From Beverwykella pulmonaria (taxonomy: Eukaryota > Ascomycota > Dothideomycetes > Pleosporales > Melanommataceae), in NCBI GenBank assembly GCA_001599595.1, contig BCHH01000004.1:193905-257904 (forward strand): a DNA stretch of 64,000 nucleotides, given 5' to 3'. A program made the translations under genes and the position numbers. Numbering within the stretch: position 1 is the stretch's first letter; each line of letters begins with the position of its first letter. Shown in pieces: positions 59,983 through 64,000 of the stretch. The notes below the pieces were generated by a model that worked only from the letters and a program-made list of their open reading frames with translations, did no database searches and was not told where the DNA came from.

Positions 59983-60824
59983 GATGTCGTCGAGAGGCTA
60001 GTCTGTTTTCAGAGCTAGCTTGTTTCCGTTGGGAATTAGTCAGATGCTAAAGACAACTACAGCGAGCAACTCCATCCCTCCATGTCGTTTATCGTCCACA
60101 GCTCATCAAGTCAAATGAATCATCATCGCCAGCCTTTGTCATCCCCGTAATGGGACAATTCCGCATCATCTTCTCTTGGCAGACAAGGTGAACAGCTTTG
60201 TACTGAGCCTATTATTCTTGTCGCACTGAAATCTCGAAATTGGGAGAGGTAAACCACCAAAGCAAACAAAATACATCACGGGTTATCCTTTCTTCGAATC
60301 TCAGTGGATTCAAATGTAGAGAGCCGCCCGGATGCGTGTTCGATTTGTCGCTGTATGAAAAGTCATACAAATTCCACAGCCGCGTCCTAACCCCTCTCAA
60401 CCGCTATTAGCCACTCTCACTGTGACATGCTCTTTCAAGCGCTGTATCTACGTATCGAAGATAGCGTGGGTGAAGGAAATGACAGTGAGCTATACTTTGG
60501 CTACGGCATGAATCAAAGCCTCGTTCGATTGCTCGTGCAAATATTGAGTTAATCGTGTGTTTCGAAATTCCAGTCACGCCAGTAATCTCATCATTCGGGT
60601 TACCAGCCGCCTTTAGAGCAACAACTAAGGCACGAGTAGCAATATCATGAGGAGCTATTGTACAAGAGGTATAGAATTGAGTTGAGAACCGATGCTGAAA
60701 AAGTGAGGTTGAGCAAAGAACATGTCAGCTCAAAGCAACACCTAAATCAAGAATAGAGCGTCTACCCCTGTCTTGCCAAGGTGGGCAAGAACTTTTGAAA
60801 GGCACCTCCGTATAGCGTAACTCA
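59983..60824. other. Intergenic, ATG22 promoter side
   Basis: About 840 bp without a gene. Confidence 0.5.
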
Positions 60825-62216
60825 TTACAACCCCGGAGGCAACGAAGTCGCCCGCCCGCCATACCGTCCCTCCTTAATCCTCCCATCCGTTCCAAGCCCG
60901 ACCAACCCCTCCAACCTCTCACGCGCATCATCATACACCCTGAACGCCTCGCTCTCCACACTCTCTATTATGTCATCCGCTATCACCCCCGCACTCTCCC
61001 TCATCTCGTCTAATTTAGCCGAGCATTCCCGATTCAGCTCCGAGATGCCATCTTCCTTAACCATGATGACGTCGAGCTTATGGTCGTCCAATTCCTCGTG
61101 GAATTCGATTTCGGCCATTTTGCGAACATCCGCAGCGTGCTCGAGCGCGTCGTCAAACATTTCCTGGAAGAGGTCTTTCGTGTGGCTAGTGAGGAAGGTT
61201 CTCATGGTGTTGTGAAGCGTTGGCATAGGGGTCGGTTTCCGACCCGGGCTCGGGGGGGGCGACAGCGATGACGGGGGTATGGAAAACATATTGTGAAGCA
61301 TGCCTGGCAATACGGTCTGTAGCGCGTCAGGGAGCAGCGTCTCGACTGCGCTCTTCACCACGTCTTGGAAATCGGGCGCGCTGACGGGAGGCGAAGACAG
61401 GGGTCTAGCGTCAGGTGTCGACACCGTCAGAGTGGCCGGCTTAGTTGGCGAAGGTGAGAAAACGGGCTCGGGGGGAAAATGCACGCGTTTTCGGGCCAGG
61501 GGCTCAGATGAGCTTGTCGCAGCTGTACGGTGTCTGTGAGTAATGTGCGAAAGGACCTACCTAAATATAATAAACTCACACTGTCTGTGGCGTTCATTAG
61601 TCGCGCCTGGGTATAGGGGTGGAGGCGCCTCAGGTGCGGCATCGTCGCCGAGACTAAACACCGTCCAGTCTGTGTTCCTGTATGGGTTTGTCGAACGCTT
61701 AGAATGAAAACCGGCTAGCCTTTCTGGGTGGCTGACAAGACTCTCAAACTGTGCATGTTTATCGTGGTGTAACCAGTTATAGTCGAACAGAATATGCACG
61801 CTTCTTGCTTTGGCAAGGTCCACGAGCTGACAGAAGCGAGCATCAAAGTCATGATTGGGTCTTATACTTCCAGAAGAGGGAGGACAACGGACGGTGCAAG
61901 ATTTCTTCATAACAAGGGACAGCGTCTTCAGATCGTGTTTCGAATTCCGCGCAATCTCGTCCAGCCTGTCTTGTGGAACAGATACAGTTGCAGGTTGAAG
62001 CGAGGCTGCGCCAGGCACCATGTTGTCAGGATCGTAAAGCAGGCTGATGTATTGTTCATCGTCAAAACCATGAATGGGAATTGAGAATTGTAGGCGTATA
62101 GAAGCTTTTTCGAGAGCCTCAGCGTACTTGATGATCAGGAAGCATGTGGACAGAGTACCAGGTGTGAGATAAGCCAAGGCGGGGGTACCTTCTTTGCGTA
62201 GAAGTTTGTGTGACAT
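60825..62216 (-). CDS. Hypothetical protein, two exons
   Basis: Exons 62216-61580 and 61522-60825 with a 57-nt intron (donor gtgagt, acceptor gtacag) give 444 aa in phase. The N-terminal half (about 1-180) is globular-looking: GTPALAYLTPGTLSTCFLII, IPIHGFDDEQYISLLYDP, VHILFDYNWLHHDKHAQF. The C-terminal half starts with a Pro/Ser-rich stretch (VHFPPEPVFSPSPTKPATL) and ends in a helical Glu/Asp-rich segment (FQEMFDDALEHAADVRKMAE ... DDIIESVESEAFRVYDDARE). No signal peptide or membrane span. I do not recognise the family. The tandem duplication at 62356-62711 lies in its promoter. Confidence 0.65.
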
Positions 62217-62355
62217 TGTTAATGAATCCTTTCCACTGGTATGGCTCAGCTCACCAAAAAAAAGCCCCCCTTACTATGTAGGGGAAACCCACCCACCCGG
62301 GCTCAGATTGGCAGAGAGCAGCCCTGGCTCTGTCGCGCCCAGCCACCCGGACTCG

Positions 62356-62711
62356 CCGTGTTCACACCGCCCGACCTGAATGAGAATCACCCCTCTAACG
62401 CGCAGATACAGCTAACTGTTGATAAGCAGCTGTATGCAGCACGAAAAAGGCCTTGTGGAATCCGCAAGGATGGTGGACTGAAACAGGACAGCAGACGGTG
62501 CAAAGACTAAACAATGAAACGGGTGGAGGACGGCCGTGTTCACACAGCCCGACCTGAATGAGCATCACCCCTCTGACGTGCAGATACAGCTAACTGTCGA
62601 TAAGCAGCTGTATGCAACACGAAAAAGGCCTTGTGGAATCCGCAAGGATGGTGGACTGAAACAGGACAGCAGGCTGTGCAACACTAAACGATGAAACGGG
62701 CGGAGGACGGT
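62356..62711. repeat. Two-copy tandem duplication, unit about 178 bp
   Basis: Unit 1 is 62356-62533 and unit 2 is 62534-62711. They align with an offset of 178 bp and only scattered substitutions; both contain CAGCTGTATGCA and AAGGCCTTGTGGAATCCGCA. Confidence 0.9.
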
Positions 62712-63027
62712 GTTGGCGTGTGCGAAGGGTACAATTCGGGCGAGGGTGAAAGAGTATGAACAATGGTGATGGCGAGTTGAACGAGCGGAAAATGCTGGAT
62801 TTATATAGAGAAGCGCCAAGTAGGCTGCAGCGGACGACAAATTGGCACCCAGCCCCCCGTACCCAAAATGGTTAACAATAATAACGCGCTTTGTTTGTGG
62901 GGAAAACCGAGCTCGCCGGTTTCCTACATGTTCATTCAAGGCACTACAATGTCTGTGCGCGTGCCGCCCGGATTCGCGTCTGCCTTACTCTCTTTCCTTT
63001 CTATGTGTCGGCCTGTGGGTTATATGA

Positions 63028-63196
63028 TGAGTCACTTTGATGTTTTCTTATGTGACTCACCTCTAGGTTTGACTCACTTCTATGTTTCGTGACTCACCTC
63101 TAGGTTTTCTTATGTGACTCCCCTCTAGGTTTTCTTATGTGACTCACCTCTAGGTTTGCTTATGTGACTCACTTCTATGTTTGCTCATGTGACTCA
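63028..63196. repeat. About 25-bp minisatellite carrying a TGACTCA array
   Basis: A unit of about 25 bp (with shorter variants) built on GACTCACCTCTAGGTTT and CTTATGT is repeated. Exact TGA(C/G)TCA heptamers occur at 63028, 63053, 63070, 63090, 63140, 63165 and 63190, with a one-base variant (TGACTCC) at 63114. TGACTCA is the Gcn4/CpcA (AP-1-type bZIP) consensus. Confidence 0.85.
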
Positions 63197-63401
63197 TCTC
63201 TATGTTTGCGATTGTCACAAGAGGCTATCTGTAGTGATGAACAAGGGTCAATTGACTACGGATACAATCTTAGGTGCGATAAATTATCATACAAGACGTT
63301 GCGTAAGGAGCTCAACCAGAGGTCCTTCGCGTTCAATAAGTACTCGGCATGGTTCGTCCAAGTTAGACAGGTTAATTGCTGAGCTCGTCGTTCAGAGGGT
63401 A

Positions 63402-63526
63402 CACCGGAGTCCCATGAACAAGTGACTAGCGCGAGCCACCACACATGTGACATTTGTATGGAACACTAATGATATGTATGGAAGACGCACGGATAGCGCT
63501 AGTCACTTATTCATGGGAGGGCCGTG
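63402..63526. mobile_element. 125-bp MITE with TA target duplication
   Basis: The ends are imperfect inverted repeats of about 32 bp. The left end starts CACCGGAGTCCCATGAACAA and the right end, reversed, starts CACGGCCCTCCCATGAATAA; both continue GTGACTAGCGC. TA flanks each side (63400-63401 and 63527-63528). Short, non-coding and TA-flanked, it fits a Tc1/mariner-derived MITE. Confidence 0.85.
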
Positions 63527-63671
63527 TACTGTGTCGTGGTGTAGAATACAGTGCCCCTGACAGTTTCACGCCTTAGGATATAGCTAACTAAGCTTAACTC
63601 TCGCTAGGCACTATTGCAGATTGCTCAGACAGTAGCATTCTCTCTAAGCCCTTCATCTCAGTACAGCGACT

Positions 63672-64000
63672 CTACTTCTCCCCCAACAAAACTCGTTCCT
63701 TGACCCTCACTAACAACGACGGACTCTCCCACAGCAAATCAATCGTTGAATCGCGATGTAAATCCATATCCACATTCACAAGCTCTACCTCAAAACACCA
63801 AACTATCTTACAGATAACCTGGTGCATCTCTACCCACGCAAGACTGTATTCCACGGTTTTTTGTTAGCATACATCCTATCGCCATACAACGCATATACGT
63901 ACTTTTGCCCCAAACAGCCCCTCGACCCCAGCCCAAAAGGCTGACTAGCCTCCAGTACATCGCCCGACCCCCCCACGCCATTCTCATCTTCCCGAGCCCA
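63672..64000 (-). CDS. Cytochrome P450, 3' end only
   Basis: Two terminal exon parts (64000-63904, running off the window, and 63843-63672) joined across a 59-nt intron. The first carries the heme-binding block QPFGLGSRGCLGQ (Cys ligand) and the second LAWVEMHQVICKIVWCFEVEL, the usual helix L that follows, ending ERVLLGEK-stop. The intron falls between Gln and Asn-Leu-Ala, a common place in fungal P450s. The rest of the gene lies beyond the right edge. Substrate class cannot be told from this part. Confidence 0.9.

Noticed and set aside
63028..63196. CRISPR-like array
   Set aside because: The units vary in length, there are no unique spacers, and the genome is eukaryotic; it is a minisatellite.

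Overview
The window looks like nuclear DNA of a filamentous ascomycete (Pezizomycotina; a Dothideomycete-like fungus is my guess). The genes carry short GT-AG introns of about 49-90 nt and encode fungal families: an HET-type incompatibility protein relic, a CAP59/CMT1-type glycosyltransferase, a laccase-like multicopper oxidase, Atg22, secreted cysteine-rich proteins and a P450. One transposon is riddled with CpA-to-TpA changes typical of RIP.

Layout. 0-3.4 kb: a large secreted protein joining an HExxH metallopeptidase, a spherulin-4 domain and an Fn3 domain. 5.9-7.8 kb: Pho85-type (Clg1-like) cyclin, followed by about 8.5 kb with no gene I can support. 16.4-17.9 kb: mitochondrial ribosomal protein uL15m. 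18.5-26.6 kb: a decay zone with a truncated HET gene ending in a perfect palindrome, a broken secreted-protein gene, one intact 607-aa membrane protein and a broken short-chain dehydrogenase. 27.7-30.7 kb: a small secreted cysteine-containing protein and the GT69-type mannosyltransferase. 32.0-35.7 kb: a complete but RIP-degraded PIF/Harbinger element with TIRs and a TAA target duplication. 37.5-39.9 kb: laccase-like oxidase. 41.4-41.8 kb: a 114-aa secreted cysteine-rich protein. 42.4 kb: a pogo-like MITE. 45.4-49.2 kb: alpha/beta hydrolase and zinc alcohol dehydrogenase. 50.4-62.2 kb: denser housekeeping-like DNA with a GPI-anchored protein, a U-box cyclophilin, three unknown proteins and Atg22. 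62.3-64 kb: tandem repeats, an array of TGACTCA sites, a second MITE and the 3' end of a P450 running off the edge.

The most unusual observation is in Atg22. The body of the gene is on the minus strand, but its first coding exon (start codon and the first 40 residues) lies immediately beside it on the plus strand. A micro-inversion of about 165 bp explains this exactly, and reversing it restores the frame. It is either a real disabling inversion or an assembly error.

Exon boundaries were worked out by hand from splice signals and reading phase, and family names come from motif recognition, without database searches.
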